NCBI GenBank assembly: GCA_910585635.1
Contig: CAJUFE010000020.1
Location: 12,620-76,619 of the forward strand
Direction of reading: 5' to 3'
DNA from: an uncultured Lachnospiraceae bacterium
GTDB taxonomy: Bacteria; Bacillota; Clostridia; Lachnospirales; Lachnospiraceae
Length of the DNA stretch: 64,000 nt
Shown: positions 42,659-50,869 of the stretch, one piece after another
How positions within the stretch are numbered: the first letter of the stretch is position 1
Layout of the letters: each line of letters starts with the position of its first letter
Notes under the pieces: model-generated
Told to the model about the DNA's origin: nothing
What the model saw: only the letters and a program-made list of their open reading frames with translations
Databases searched by the model: none
Position numbers and translations under genes: made by a program

Positions 42659-43960
42659 TCAGACCGAATACCCCAATAACGCCGGTAAAGCTGTGGAGAC
42701 CGCGGGGACATAGGTGACCAGCAGCAGGCCGATCAGCATCGTGACATATAAAGGCAGCAGCGCCTTAGTGGCTTTTTCTATGGAGACCTTGCCCACGGAG
42801 CAGCCAACGAACAGCGCGCCGCCGATCGGCGGGGTGCACAGGCCTACACACAGGTTATACAGCATCATGACCCCGAACTGGGTGGTGGACATGCCGAGAC
42901 CTCGGACCACCGGCAGGAGGATCGGCGTGCACAGGAGGATCAGCGGGACCATATCCATAAAACAGCCCAGGACCAGGAGCATGATATTGATGATGAGCAG
43001 GATCACATATCTATTGTCGGAGACCCCTAATAAAAAGCGGCTGATCATGGCGGGGACCTTTAAGTAGCTCATCATAAAGCCAAAGGCTCCGGCCGCTCCC
43101 GTGAGGGCATAGACCATAGCCAGGTCTAAGGTACATTTCAGCAGGATCTTGGGGATCTGGTGCAGCTTTAGCTCTTTATACACCAGCGTGGATACCAGGA
43201 ACGCCCAGATACAGGCGATCGCGGCAGATTCCGTGGCAGTGAACACACCGCTGAGCACGCCCCCTAAGATGATCACCACGGTCAGGAGGGCCGGGACCGA
43301 CCGGACGATGATCCTTATGCGCTCCCTCATAGGGGTCCGCTGCCCGCAGGGATACCCGCGTTTGACCGAGATAAAAAAGCATACGATCATGAACAAGATC
43401 CCCAGCATCACCCCCGGGACCACACCTCCCATGAACAGAGCGCCGATCGAAAAGCCGCCTGCTGCCAGAGAGAACATGACCATGTTATGGCTGGGCGGGA
43501 TCAGGATGCCCTGGCAGGCGGAAGCGACGGTCAGGGCTGTGGAAAATTCCCGGTCGTAGCCGCCATCCACCATCATGGGGATCTCGATCGAGCCCAGAGA
43601 AGAGACATCGGCCACGGCAGAGCCGGACATGGATCCAAAGAGCATGGAAGCCAGCACATTGACATGGCAGAGCCCGCCTTTGATGTGGCCCACACAGGCT
43701 GTAGCCGTATTTAAGAGACGATCCGATATCCCGCCCTCCCCCATCAGCTCACCGGCCAGCATGAAAAAGGGGATCGCCATGAGGGTGAAGGAATTGATGG
43801 CATTGGCATATTGGGAGACCAGGCTCATCAAAGGGACGCGGCAATAGAGCATGGTCACGGCTGAGGAAACACAGAGTGCAAAGGTGATGGGGATCTTCAG
43901 AAAGATCATGATAAAGAACAGGCCGATCAGCAAGCCGGCCGCGATCTGGGTATCGATCAT
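42659..43960 (-). CDS. dctM: TRAP transporter large permease (DctM)
   Basis: A 433-residue, about 12-TM protein that carries the solute in TRAP transport driven by sodium. Signature stretches include VPFFMLAGELMGEGGISDRL-like residues (positions about 63-83), MLFGSMSGSAVADVSSLG, PPSHNMVMFS and TPPIGGALFVG. It overlaps dctQ by 4 nt. Together with DctP and DctQ it imports an organic acid; the substrate is unknown, but the cupin neighbour suggests a sugar acid (inference). Confidence 0.94.
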   Translation of the reverse strand: MIDTQIAAGLLIGLFFIMIFLKIPITFALCVSSAVTMLYCRVPLMSLVSQYANAINSFTLMAIPFFMLAGELMGEGGISDRLLNTATACVGHIKGGLCHVNVLASMLFGSMSGSAVADVSSLGSIEIPMMVDGGYDREFSTALTVASACQGILIPPSHNMVMFSLAAGGFSIGALFMGGVVPGVMLGILFMIVCFFISVKRGYPCGQRTPMRERIRIIVRSVPALLTVVIILGGVLSGVFTATESAAIACIWAFLVSTLVYKELKLHQIPKILLKCTLDLAMVYALTGAAGAFGFMMSYLKVPAMISRFLLGVSDNRYVILLIINIMLLVLGCFMDMVPLILLCTPILLPVVRGLGMSTTQFGVMMLYNLCVGLCTPPIGGALFVGCSVGKVSIEKATKALLPLYVTMLIGLLLVTYVPAVSTALPALLGYSV

Positions 43961-44481
43961 CCTTTTTCTCCCCCTTTCTCAAAAAATACAGGCTCCGGCA
44001 TCCACTCCTCCCGCCGGAAAAGCTTGAGGATACCAAAGTATACGATAAAAAAACCGCTGACCGGGATGATCACATACATGGTACATTTCGGCCAGCCTGT
44101 AGCCGGCAGGGTGGAGGATGTAGTGGACATGGTCTGGATGCTGCCATAGTACAGGAAAAGGAGACCCGTCAATATGACCAGGAGCCAGTTGATCTTCTCC
44201 ATCCACCTCTGGAAAGGCTTCGGGAACCTGGCCAGGAACATCTCGATACTGATGTGAAGGTCCCGCTCTACCCCCACGGCACAGGTGATAAAGGCCATCC
44301 AGACCATAAGGAGCAGCGCCACCTCCTGGCTCCAGCGGATCGATGTCCCCAACGCCTGCCGAGCCACTACCTGCACGCTGACGATCAGCACGATCCCCAG
44401 GAGCACAAGGCAGGAAAACAGGAGAAAAACGTGGTATAAAAAATTGAAAAAGCTGCAGACTCTCTTTAAAAGCCGGTCCAT
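43957..44481 (-). CDS. dctQ: TRAP transporter small permease (DctQ)
   Basis: A 174-residue protein with four TM segments and the family motif RWSQEVALLLMVWMAFITCAVG split around the second helix, then HISIEMFLARFP. It is the auxiliary membrane subunit that binds DctM. ATG at 44481 follows GGAGGGGG. The 169 bp between it and dctP contain no gene. Confidence 0.93.
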   Translation of the reverse strand: MDRLLKRVCSFFNFLYHVFLLFSCLVLLGIVLIVSVQVVARQALGTSIRWSQEVALLLMVWMAFITCAVGVERDLHISIEMFLARFPKPFQRWMEKINWLLVILTGLLFLYYGSIQTMSTTSSTLPATGWPKCTMYVIIPVSGFFIVYFGILKLFRREEWMPEPVFFEKGGEKG

Positions 44482-44650
44482 ATCCCCCTCCTCTCCGCCT
44501 GCGGCCGCGATCCGCGGCCACAGGCCTATCGATCACCGCGATCTGCATAGCCTATCCCGGCACATCACGGTGAACGTATCAGATCCTACTGGCAGACCCG
44601 GCAGGCCGCGCGGTGGCTGCCTTTGTAAGGCATGGTGTCTGCTATGGGCA

Positions 44651-45775
44651 TCAGTCCTGCATCCTGCGAAGGGTTTCTACATCCTGGATGTAATCCCCAC
44701 AGAATGCCTCTGCCATGGATGCCGTGGCGTCCATGAACTCCTGCTGTTTTTCTGGCGTCAGCTCTGTGACCACCACGCCGGCATCGACCACCTTCTTTAA
44801 AGCTCCCGCCTCATAAGCCTCATAGATCTCCCGCTCATAGACCACCGACTCCTGGGCCGCCTGCCGCAGGATCTCCTGGTCCTCCGAGCTGAGCTCATCC
44901 CAGATCTGCTGGCTCATGATCAAAAGGTCCGGTTCATAGACATGGCAGTCCAGCATCAGGTTTGGCGCCACCTCATAGTGGGCGGTGGACGCATAGGACG
45001 CCACACTGTTCTCCGCCGCATCTACCACGCCGGTCTGCAGGGCCGAATACACCTCTGCATAGGCTACCGGTGTGGGATCCGCTCCCAGCGCATCCATCAG
45101 CCCCATCATCAACGCCGACTCCTGGGTACGGACCACCTGCCCCTTTAGATCTCCAAGGCCGGTCAGGGGCTTTGACGAATAAAAGGAACGGGAGCCATTG
45201 GTATAGTAGCACATCCCGATCAAGCCCTCTGCATCCGCCATCTCTAAGATCTCCTGGGCCAGGTCACTGTCCATACATTTATAATAGTTTTCCGTATTGG
45301 TAAAAAGGAATGGCAGTGTGAACAGGCTCAGTCTGGGGCTGAACTGGGAAAGGTCCCCCACGCCGCAGCGGCAAAGATCGATCGCACCGTACTGGAGCTG
45401 CTCGATCACAGCGGTGGTGTTCCCTAAAGTCCCGGAATCGTATACCTCCACCTTGATCCGTCCGTTCGTCCGCTCATAGACCAGATCGGCAAAACGGAGA
45501 CATCCCATGGTGGTGGGGTAATCGATGGACTGGTCCTCCGATAACCGCAGGAGCAGGTCTGGTGTTTCCTGTAGCGGTGCATGGATCTCTCCGTCCGCTC
45601 CCTTTGTGCCGTCTGCCTCCGCGCCGGCCGTCTCTGTACCGGCTGTCTCTGCCGCCCCAGCCCCTGTCCCCTTCTGTCCCGTCTCTGCAGACGGCGCCGG
45701 AGCGCTCTTTGTCCCACAGGCAGACAGTAATGATACCATAGCGACGATCAGGGCAGCACCTAGCCTTTTTTTCAT
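44651..45775 (-). CDS. dctP: TRAP transporter solute-binding lipoprotein (DctP)
   Basis: A 374-residue extracytoplasmic binding protein. Lipobox LLSAC with C20, then a Thr/Gly/Ala/Glu-rich linker to about residue 65, then the DctP fold. The family arginine region (NGSRSFYSSKPLTGLGDLKG) and VYSALQTGVVDAAENSVASY are visible; the latter usually contacts the carboxylate ligand. ATG at 45775 has GGAGG 7 nt upstream. First gene of dctPQM; an activator-type promoter lies just upstream. Confidence 0.94.
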   Translation of the reverse strand: MKKRLGAALIVAMVSLLSACGTKSAPAPSAETGQKGTGAGAAETAGTETAGAEADGTKGADGEIHAPLQETPDLLLRLSEDQSIDYPTTMGCLRFADLVYERTNGRIKVEVYDSGTLGNTTAVIEQLQYGAIDLCRCGVGDLSQFSPRLSLFTLPFLFTNTENYYKCMDSDLAQEILEMADAEGLIGMCYYTNGSRSFYSSKPLTGLGDLKGQVVRTQESALMMGLMDALGADPTPVAYAEVYSALQTGVVDAAENSVASYASTAHYEVAPNLMLDCHVYEPDLLIMSQQIWDELSSEDQEILRQAAQESVVYEREIYEAYEAGALKKVVDAGVVVTELTPEKQQEFMDATASMAEAFCGDYIQDVETLRRMQD

Positions 45776-45827
45776 ATCCGTTCCTCCTTACGCATCTCGA
45801 CAACATCTCCAGGTTTCTGTCAGATCC

Positions 45828-45893
45828 ATCATAACACACAGAAAGATCCAGGTCAGCGAAACATTTTTGATATATATTGCATATTTTTGATAT
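45828..45893 (-). promoter_or_regulatory. dctP promoter with two activator sites
   Basis: Minus strand: -35 CTGACC (45851-45856), 17 bp, -10 TATGAT (45828-45833). Two exact direct repeats ATTTTTGATAT at 45863-45873 and 45883-45893, 20 bp apart, abut the weak -35. This is the arrangement used by AraC-type activators, so the YesN-like regulator encoded nearby is the likely ligand. Confidence 0.7.
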
Positions 45894-46008
45894 GGATATA
45901 TGCCGTTATCTGTCCGAAATATCCATATCCCTCAGTCGGATATCCGTTTTTTCAAAAACCCTTCAGGAATATGAAAAAAGTGATATTTCTATTTCTTAAC
46001 GAAATGTT

Positions 46009-46014
46009 TATAAT
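46009..46014 (+). promoter_or_regulatory. -10 element of the divergent cupin promoter
   Basis: TATAAT with a poor -35 (TTTCTA, 17 bp upstream), 30 bp before the cupin start, suggesting activator dependence. Confidence 0.5.
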
Positions 46015-46043
46015 AAGATCATCACAGATCAAAGGAGGACATC

Positions 46044-46793
46044 ATGCCCAGATCTCTCTATGTCCCCATGTATCCGCTGCCGGATACCCTGCCAGAGGGG
46101 ACCATACCCATGTTGGATGGTGATATCGAGGGGACCCATCCAGCCTTTCACAAGCTCCACAAAGGGAGCACAAAAAACGTCCCTTCCTGCAGCGGGCAGG
46201 CGCGGGTCCTGTTCCTGCTGGAAGGCTGCGCGGTCTTTACCCAGGCCGGACAGGATCTCATCCTGGACGAAAGAGGCTCCTATATCCCTGATCCCCGGAA
46301 AGACCTGACCATCGCGGCGCAGGAAGGAGCGTCTATCCTGGAGATCGCCTGGGAGCTCACGGCAGCCGACCAGGCCGCCCTCGCCCGGCATACACCGGAC
46401 TACCCTGTGGTCCAGCTCTATGACCAGTGCCCACGCTATACGGAGCCCTTTAAGAGCGACCGCACGATCAGCCGCACCATCGTCCGTCACGGCATCCTCC
46501 CTCGTTTCTCCATGGGTTCTAATGAAGCCGGCGCCCATGACCGGATCGATCTGAACTGCCATCCGGCTATCGACCAGTACTTCTTCAGCTTCCCGGAAAA
46601 TGACGTAGACCTGCTGATCGAGGCGGACAGGCTCCCTTTTAAGGGAAATACCCTGGTGCATATCCCTCTTGGCTGCTATCATGGCGTCGAGATCGGAGCC
46701 GGACAACGGATGCATTACCTATGGATCGACCTCATCGTCAATGAGGAAGCCGGGCTCGCCTACCTGGATACCGTCCATCAGCCTCTCGGATGA
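46044..46793 (+). CDS. Two-cupin-domain protein
   Basis: A 249-residue protein that reads as two beta-barrel halves: residues about 35-115 (SGQARVLFLLEGCAVFTQAG) and about 150-235 (LPFKGNTLVHIPLGCYHGVEI). The second half keeps a His, as in sugar-acid isomerases or sensor cupins. Function not assigned. ATG at 46044 follows AAAGGAGG by 7 nt. It is divergent from dctP and precedes the two-component genes, so a role in processing the TRAP substrate is possible (inference). Confidence 0.78.
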   Translation: MPRSLYVPMYPLPDTLPEGTIPMLDGDIEGTHPAFHKLHKGSTKNVPSCSGQARVLFLLEGCAVFTQAGQDLILDERGSYIPDPRKDLTIAAQEGASILEIAWELTAADQAALARHTPDYPVVQLYDQCPRYTEPFKSDRTISRTIVRHGILPRFSMGSNEAGAHDRIDLNCHPAIDQYFFSFPENDVDLLIEADRLPFKGNTLVHIPLGCYHGVEIGAGQRMHYLWIDLIVNEEAGLAYLDTVHQPLG

Positions 46794-46868
46794 TCTGCAG
46801 GCCCCTTTCTCTCCACCGCCCTGTCTGCCACGATCTGTAAGCCGGTCCACAGGAAGGAGGCTGCCCTC

Positions 46869-48368
46869 ATGAAAAGACTGCGGATGAAGCATCGTGTATT
46901 TCTGATCTTGGTCCTCATCATCCTTTTGATCGGGACGAACATCTCCCTCTCTCTGCTGGAAAACCGCTACTCAGCCGGCCCGATCTATACGATGATGGAC
47001 GGGTTTTATGGGATCGTGGGGTTCATCGACGCATTCGATGAGTGCGAACGTTATGTGACCAGCTACCGCTGGGGGGAGGATGGTCCCTATGATCCTGAGC
47101 AGGACCGGATCATCCGGGATAAGCTGGTCCTGATGCGCTCCTATCTGGACCGGATCGTATCAAAACAGACCGTCCGTCAGCCAGTACAGTATTATGACAT
47201 CCGAGCCCTTGACCATATGTTCCCCCATTATCAGCGATATATCGAAACTTTTCTGACACTGATGGCTGCCGGGTCAAAGACCGAGGCCATATCCGTCTAT
47301 TATCGGCGCGAGACACTGGTGACCCTGATCCATGACTATTCCTCCAAGATGCTCAATGACACTGTACAAGAAAGTCAAAAAGACTATCTCCACATGCAGC
47401 AGATCACCCGGTGGCTGTGGCTTTTGCAGGTGCTGACCGGGATCGCGTCCATCATACTCTCTGCTTATTTCGCCGCCATGCTCTATGGGATCGTCCAGCC
47501 GATCAACCGCCTGATCGAAGCTTCTGAAGCTATGGGGAAAGAGGATTTTTCCATACCGGACGTGCCTGTGGATGGGAGGAATGAGGATCTGCGGCAGCTG
47601 GTGGTCTCCTTCAACCATATGAAGCATTCTACCAGGCAGTATGTAGAGATGCTGCTGGAGCATAACCATACGCTCCAGCTGCTACGGGAATCGGAGAAAA
47701 AGGCCCTGGAAAGCCGCCGTCTGGCCGACCAGGCAAAGCTTTTGCGCCTGCAGGAGCAGATCGATCCCCATTTTCTGTTCAACGCCTTGAACACCATCCG
47801 CCGCATCGCCCAGACAGAAAAGGCCCCTCGGACAGAGACGCTGATCTTATCCCTGGCGAAGGTGTTCCGTCACAGCCTCTACGACCGTGGCGCCTTATCG
47901 ATCCTGACTGATGAGATCGAGGTGACCGAACGATATTTTCAGATCCAGCAAGCCCGTTTCGGGGAAAGGATCCATCTGGCGTGGATGATCGCGCCGGATG
48001 TGGAGCCGGATGAGCTTTTGGTACCCACCTTTGCTCTGCAGATCTTAGTGGAGAACGCAGTCAAGCACGGTCTGGGACCCAAGTCCCAGGGCGGACATAT
48101 CCAGGTGGGGATCTGCCGGAAAGGCGATCTGCTCTTTCTGGAGGTAGCCGATGACGGCTTAGGTTTCCCTGCCCACACCTTGGCTCAGGTGCGGAGTGGC
48201 GGACGCCCTGCCGGCACAGACAGCGGTGTCGGATTGTGCAATATCATGCAGCGGCTTCAGCTCTTAGATCCCAGGAACCAGCTGACGATCCGTTCTGAGG
48301 AAGGAAAAGGCTCCCGTGTGACCATCAAGATGCCCATCCATCACCGAGAGGAGGAAGACCTGTGCTGA
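46869..48368 (+). CDS. YesM/LytS-type sensor histidine kinase
   Basis: A 499-residue kinase. TM1 at about 9-30, an extracellular domain of about 150 residues, TM2 at about 183-207, HAMP (208-260), a coiled region, then the His_kinase domain with H301 in EQIDPHFLFNALNTIRRIAQ, and a HATPase with VENAVKHGLGP, DDGLGF and GVGLCNI. Such kinases pair with YesN-type AraC-family regulators to control uptake systems. ATG at 46869 has AAGGAGG upstream. It overlaps the regulator gene by 7 nt. Confidence 0.94.
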   Translation: MKRLRMKHRVFLILVLIILLIGTNISLSLLENRYSAGPIYTMMDGFYGIVGFIDAFDECERYVTSYRWGEDGPYDPEQDRIIRDKLVLMRSYLDRIVSKQTVRQPVQYYDIRALDHMFPHYQRYIETFLTLMAAGSKTEAISVYYRRETLVTLIHDYSSKMLNDTVQESQKDYLHMQQITRWLWLLQVLTGIASIILSAYFAAMLYGIVQPINRLIEASEAMGKEDFSIPDVPVDGRNEDLRQLVVSFNHMKHSTRQYVEMLLEHNHTLQLLRESEKKALESRRLADQAKLLRLQEQIDPHFLFNALNTIRRIAQTEKAPRTETLILSLAKVFRHSLYDRGALSILTDEIEVTERYFQIQQARFGERIHLAWMIAPDVEPDELLVPTFALQILVENAVKHGLGPKSQGGHIQVGICRKGDLLFLEVADDGLGFPAHTLAQVRSGGRPAGTDSGVGLCNIMQRLQLLDPRNQLTIRSEEGKGSRVTIKMPIHHREEEDLC

Positions 48369-49258
48369 AGATCCTGATCGCAGAAGACGAACCACTGGAG
48401 CAGCAGACCATAAAAAAGCTCTTAGAAAAACATTATGCCTACGCGGCTGATATCCGTGTGGCAGATAACGGGATGGACGCTGTGAGCATGGCCCAGCTCT
48501 GGAACGCCGATCTGGTATTGATGGATATAGAGATGCCCGTCATCAGCGGTATCGACGCCGCCTTGAAGATCGTCACCCAGAACCCCCGGGCAAAGCTGAT
48601 CTTCATCACCGCTTACGATCGCTTCGAATATGCCGTAGAGGCTGTGCGCCTGAGAGCAGTGGACTATCTGCTAAAGCCGGTGGAGGATGAAAAACTGGTC
48701 GCTGTGGTGGGGCGGACGATCGAAGAGCTGAAAGAGCAGGCCCTCTTTTATGAGCAGGTGCAGAGGATGCAGGAACGACAGCCAGAGGTGCCCGACGCAA
48801 GCCCTCAAGACGCCAGGCTGGAAGATGGCCGGCCAAACAGCCAGGCGGACAGCGCGGCAGGCCCTTTGACCGACTGCAAGAAGAAGACCGCCCGGGAAGG
48901 GGCGGCAGCAGAAGCGGCCTGCCAGGACCGCAATAGGCTCCTGATGCAGAAGGTGGCCGACTATGTAGAAAAAAATTATCAATACGATATCTCCCAGGAG
49001 GTGATCTGCGATATCCTGAACATGAGCACCGGCTACTTCTCTAAGCTGTTCCATCAATGCTATGGGGTGAAGTTCATCGACCATCTCACCAATGTACGGG
49101 TGGAAGCCGCCAAAAGCATGCTGGCCGACCCCACCATGCGCAGCAGCGAGATCGGAAAACGGGTGGGCTACCAGTCCTCCAGCTATTTCTCTAAGATCTT
49201 CAAGCAGAAGACCGGGATCACACCGTCAGAGTATCGGGCGCGGTTGGACCTTGACTGA
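48362..49258 (+). CDS. YesN-type response regulator, AraC-family
   Basis: A 298-residue regulator. The receiver domain has acidic pocket EDE at 8-10, phospho-acceptor D55 in LVLMDIEMP, T/S in ITAYDRF and K106 in LLKPVED. A Glu/Ala-rich linker (about 130-190) leads to two AraC helix-turn-helices (ISQEVICDILNMSTGYFSKLF and SSEIGKRVGYQSSSYFSKIF). The start is a GTG inside the kinase stop region, so translation is coupled. Likely controls dctPQM and the cupin gene. Confidence 0.94.
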   Translation: MLKILIAEDEPLEQQTIKKLLEKHYAYAADIRVADNGMDAVSMAQLWNADLVLMDIEMPVISGIDAALKIVTQNPRAKLIFITAYDRFEYAVEAVRLRAVDYLLKPVEDEKLVAVVGRTIEELKEQALFYEQVQRMQERQPEVPDASPQDARLEDGRPNSQADSAAGPLTDCKKKTAREGAAAEAACQDRNRLLMQKVADYVEKNYQYDISQEVICDILNMSTGYFSKLFHQCYGVKFIDHLTNVRVEAAKSMLADPTMRSSEIGKRVGYQSSSYFSKIFKQKTGITPSEYRARLDLD

Positions 49259-49326
49259 TCATCACACGCTTTCCCTCCCGTGGTCTTCACGGAACATACC
49301 CATCGGCCACAGGACTTGTCTTTCGC

Positions 49327-49368
49327 CTTTCGTTATGGTATGGTAACGAAAGAATATGGTAACGAGAG
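49327..49368. promoter_or_regulatory. Operator-like repeats upstream of lysR
   Basis: CTTTCGTTA and TAACGAAAG form a 9-bp perfect inverted repeat around 8 bp (49327-49352), and a third half site GGTAACGAGAG follows. It lies 30-70 bp before the LysR start, as expected for an autoregulatory site. Confidence 0.6.
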
Positions 49369-49398
49369 AAAAAAGAGGGACACAAAGGAGGACAAGAG

Positions 49399-50319
49399 AT
49401 GACCTTGACACAGCTGCATTACCTGATCGTCATCGCCCAGACCGGCTCCCTGAACAAAGCGGCGGAGCAGCTCTATGTAGCACAGCCATCCCTGACCAGC
49501 GCGGTCAAGGAGCTGGAGAAGGAGCTGGGCATCGTCTTGCTCCATCGGAGCGGGAGAGGCGTCACCCTGACCAATGACGGGGCGGAATTCCTCCTATATG
49601 CCAAGCAGATCTATATACAATACGAAAATGTCCTGGAACGTTATAACAGCGGGAGCATCCGCAAGAAAAAATTCGGCGTATCCACCCAGCACTATTCCTT
49701 TGCGGTAAAGGCTTTTGTGGAAATGGTACGGCAGCTGGATATGTCCCAATATGAATTTGCGATCAGAGAGACGAAGACCATGGAGGTGATCCGCGACGTC
49801 AGCACGATGAAGAGTGAGATCGGCGTGCTGTATCTGTGTGACTTTAACCAAAGTTCCATGCAAAAGCTCTTGCGGTCATCCGGCCTTACCTTCCACCATC
49901 TGATCGACTGCCAGGCCTATGTCTATCTGTGGAAGGGCCATCCCCTGGCGGGGGAACAGTCGATCGGCTTTGCCCAGCTGGCGCCCTATCCCTGCCTGTC
50001 CTTCGAGCAGGGGGATAACAGCTCCTTCTATCTGGCAGAGGAGATCTTAGCCACCAATGATTACCCGCGGACGATCAAGGCCAATGACCGGGCGACGATG
50101 CTGAACCTGATGATCGGGCTCAACGGCTATACCCTCTGCTCCGGGATCATCTGTGAGGAGCTGAACGGAGGTGAGTATCTGGCCATCCCCTTCGCGGACG
50201 ATCAGGATAACCAGAACAGCACGATGGAGATCGGTTATGTGACCCGGGAAGATACCCTGCCCAGCCGGATAGGGGAGCTGTATATCAAGGAACTGGAGCG
50301 CTATCTACAGTGCGGTTGA
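49399..50319 (+). CDS. LysR family transcriptional regulator
   Basis: A 306-residue LysR regulator. N-terminal winged helix (LTQLHYLIVIAQTGSLNKAAEQL, then QPSLTSAVKELEKELG) and a periplasmic-binding-like effector domain. It is upstream of a truncated metY and a C-S lyase, so sulfur-metabolite sensing is possible (inference). ATG at 49399 follows AAAGGAGG. Confidence 0.95.
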   Translation: MTLTQLHYLIVIAQTGSLNKAAEQLYVAQPSLTSAVKELEKELGIVLLHRSGRGVTLTNDGAEFLLYAKQIYIQYENVLERYNSGSIRKKKFGVSTQHYSFAVKAFVEMVRQLDMSQYEFAIRETKTMEVIRDVSTMKSEIGVLYLCDFNQSSMQKLLRSSGLTFHHLIDCQAYVYLWKGHPLAGEQSIGFAQLAPYPCLSFEQGDNSSFYLAEEILATNDYPRTIKANDRATMLNLMIGLNGYTLCSGIICEELNGGEYLAIPFADDQDNQNSTMEIGYVTREDTLPSRIGELYIKELERYLQCG

Positions 50320-50337
50320 GGGAGGCGGTGGGGTATT

Positions 50338-50376
50338 GGATCAGGTTATAGGATCGAGCTATAGGATCAGTCTATA
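50338..50376. repeat. Three 13-bp direct repeats
   Basis: GGATCAGGTTATA, GGATCGAGCTATA and GGATCAGTCTATA in tandem between lysR and the metY remnant. They could be regulator sites or a small tandem array. Confidence 0.6.
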
Positions 50377-50471
50377 GGCAGACATTTCTTTTACATATTA
50401 GGCAGCGGGAGGCTATCGTGTTAATATGGATACAGAAATCAAAAAAGACGATCCTAAGGAGGAAGATAGAA

Positions 50472-50820
50472 ATGGCAAAGATCAATATCCGTGCCCCCAA
50501 GAACTGGAGCTTTGAGACAAGGCAGCTACATATCGGACAGGAGCAGGCAGACCCGGCTACGGACGCCAGAGCGGTCCCGATCTACGCGACCACATCCTAT
50601 GTGTTCCGTGATCCCCAGCATGCGGCGGACCGTTTTGGCCTTCGGGATGCGGGGAACATCTATGGAAGGCTCACTAATCCCACAGAGGATATCTTTGAGC
50701 GGCGGATCGCCTCTCTGGAAGGCGGTGCGGCGGCACTGGCCGTGGCCTCCGGAGCCGCGGCGATCTCCTATACCTTCCAGGCGCTGGCCAAGGCCGGGGA
50801 GCACATCGCAACCTCAAAGA
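50472..50820 (+). pseudogene. metY: Truncated O-acetylhomoserine sulfhydrylase (metY)
   Basis: The first ~113 codons encode the N-terminus of a Cys/Met-metabolism PLP enzyme: FETRQLHIGQEQADPATDAR, VPIYATTSYVFRDP, NIYGRLTNPTEDIFERRIASLEGG, ALAVASGAAAISYTFQALAKAGEHI. Full proteins are about 425 residues with the PLP lysine near 205; here similarity stops abruptly at about 50811 and the frame runs on to 51128 through antisense sequence of the next gene. The ribosome binding site (AAGGAGG) is intact. The catalytic lysine and two thirds of the enzyme are lost, probably by a deletion that joined it to the second patB. Confidence 0.88.
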
Positions 50821-50827
50821 GGCTGTG

Positions 50828-50862
50828 CGGCAGGCGTGATCGCCGCCTGCCGTACTGTTTGT
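50828..50862. terminator. Hairpin at the metY-patB junction
   Basis: CGGCAGGCG pairs with CGCCTGCCG (50828-50836 with 50844-50852), then TACTGTTTGTT on the plus strand. A plausible weak terminator for both converging units. Confidence 0.55.
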
Positions 50863-50869
50863 TACCGTT

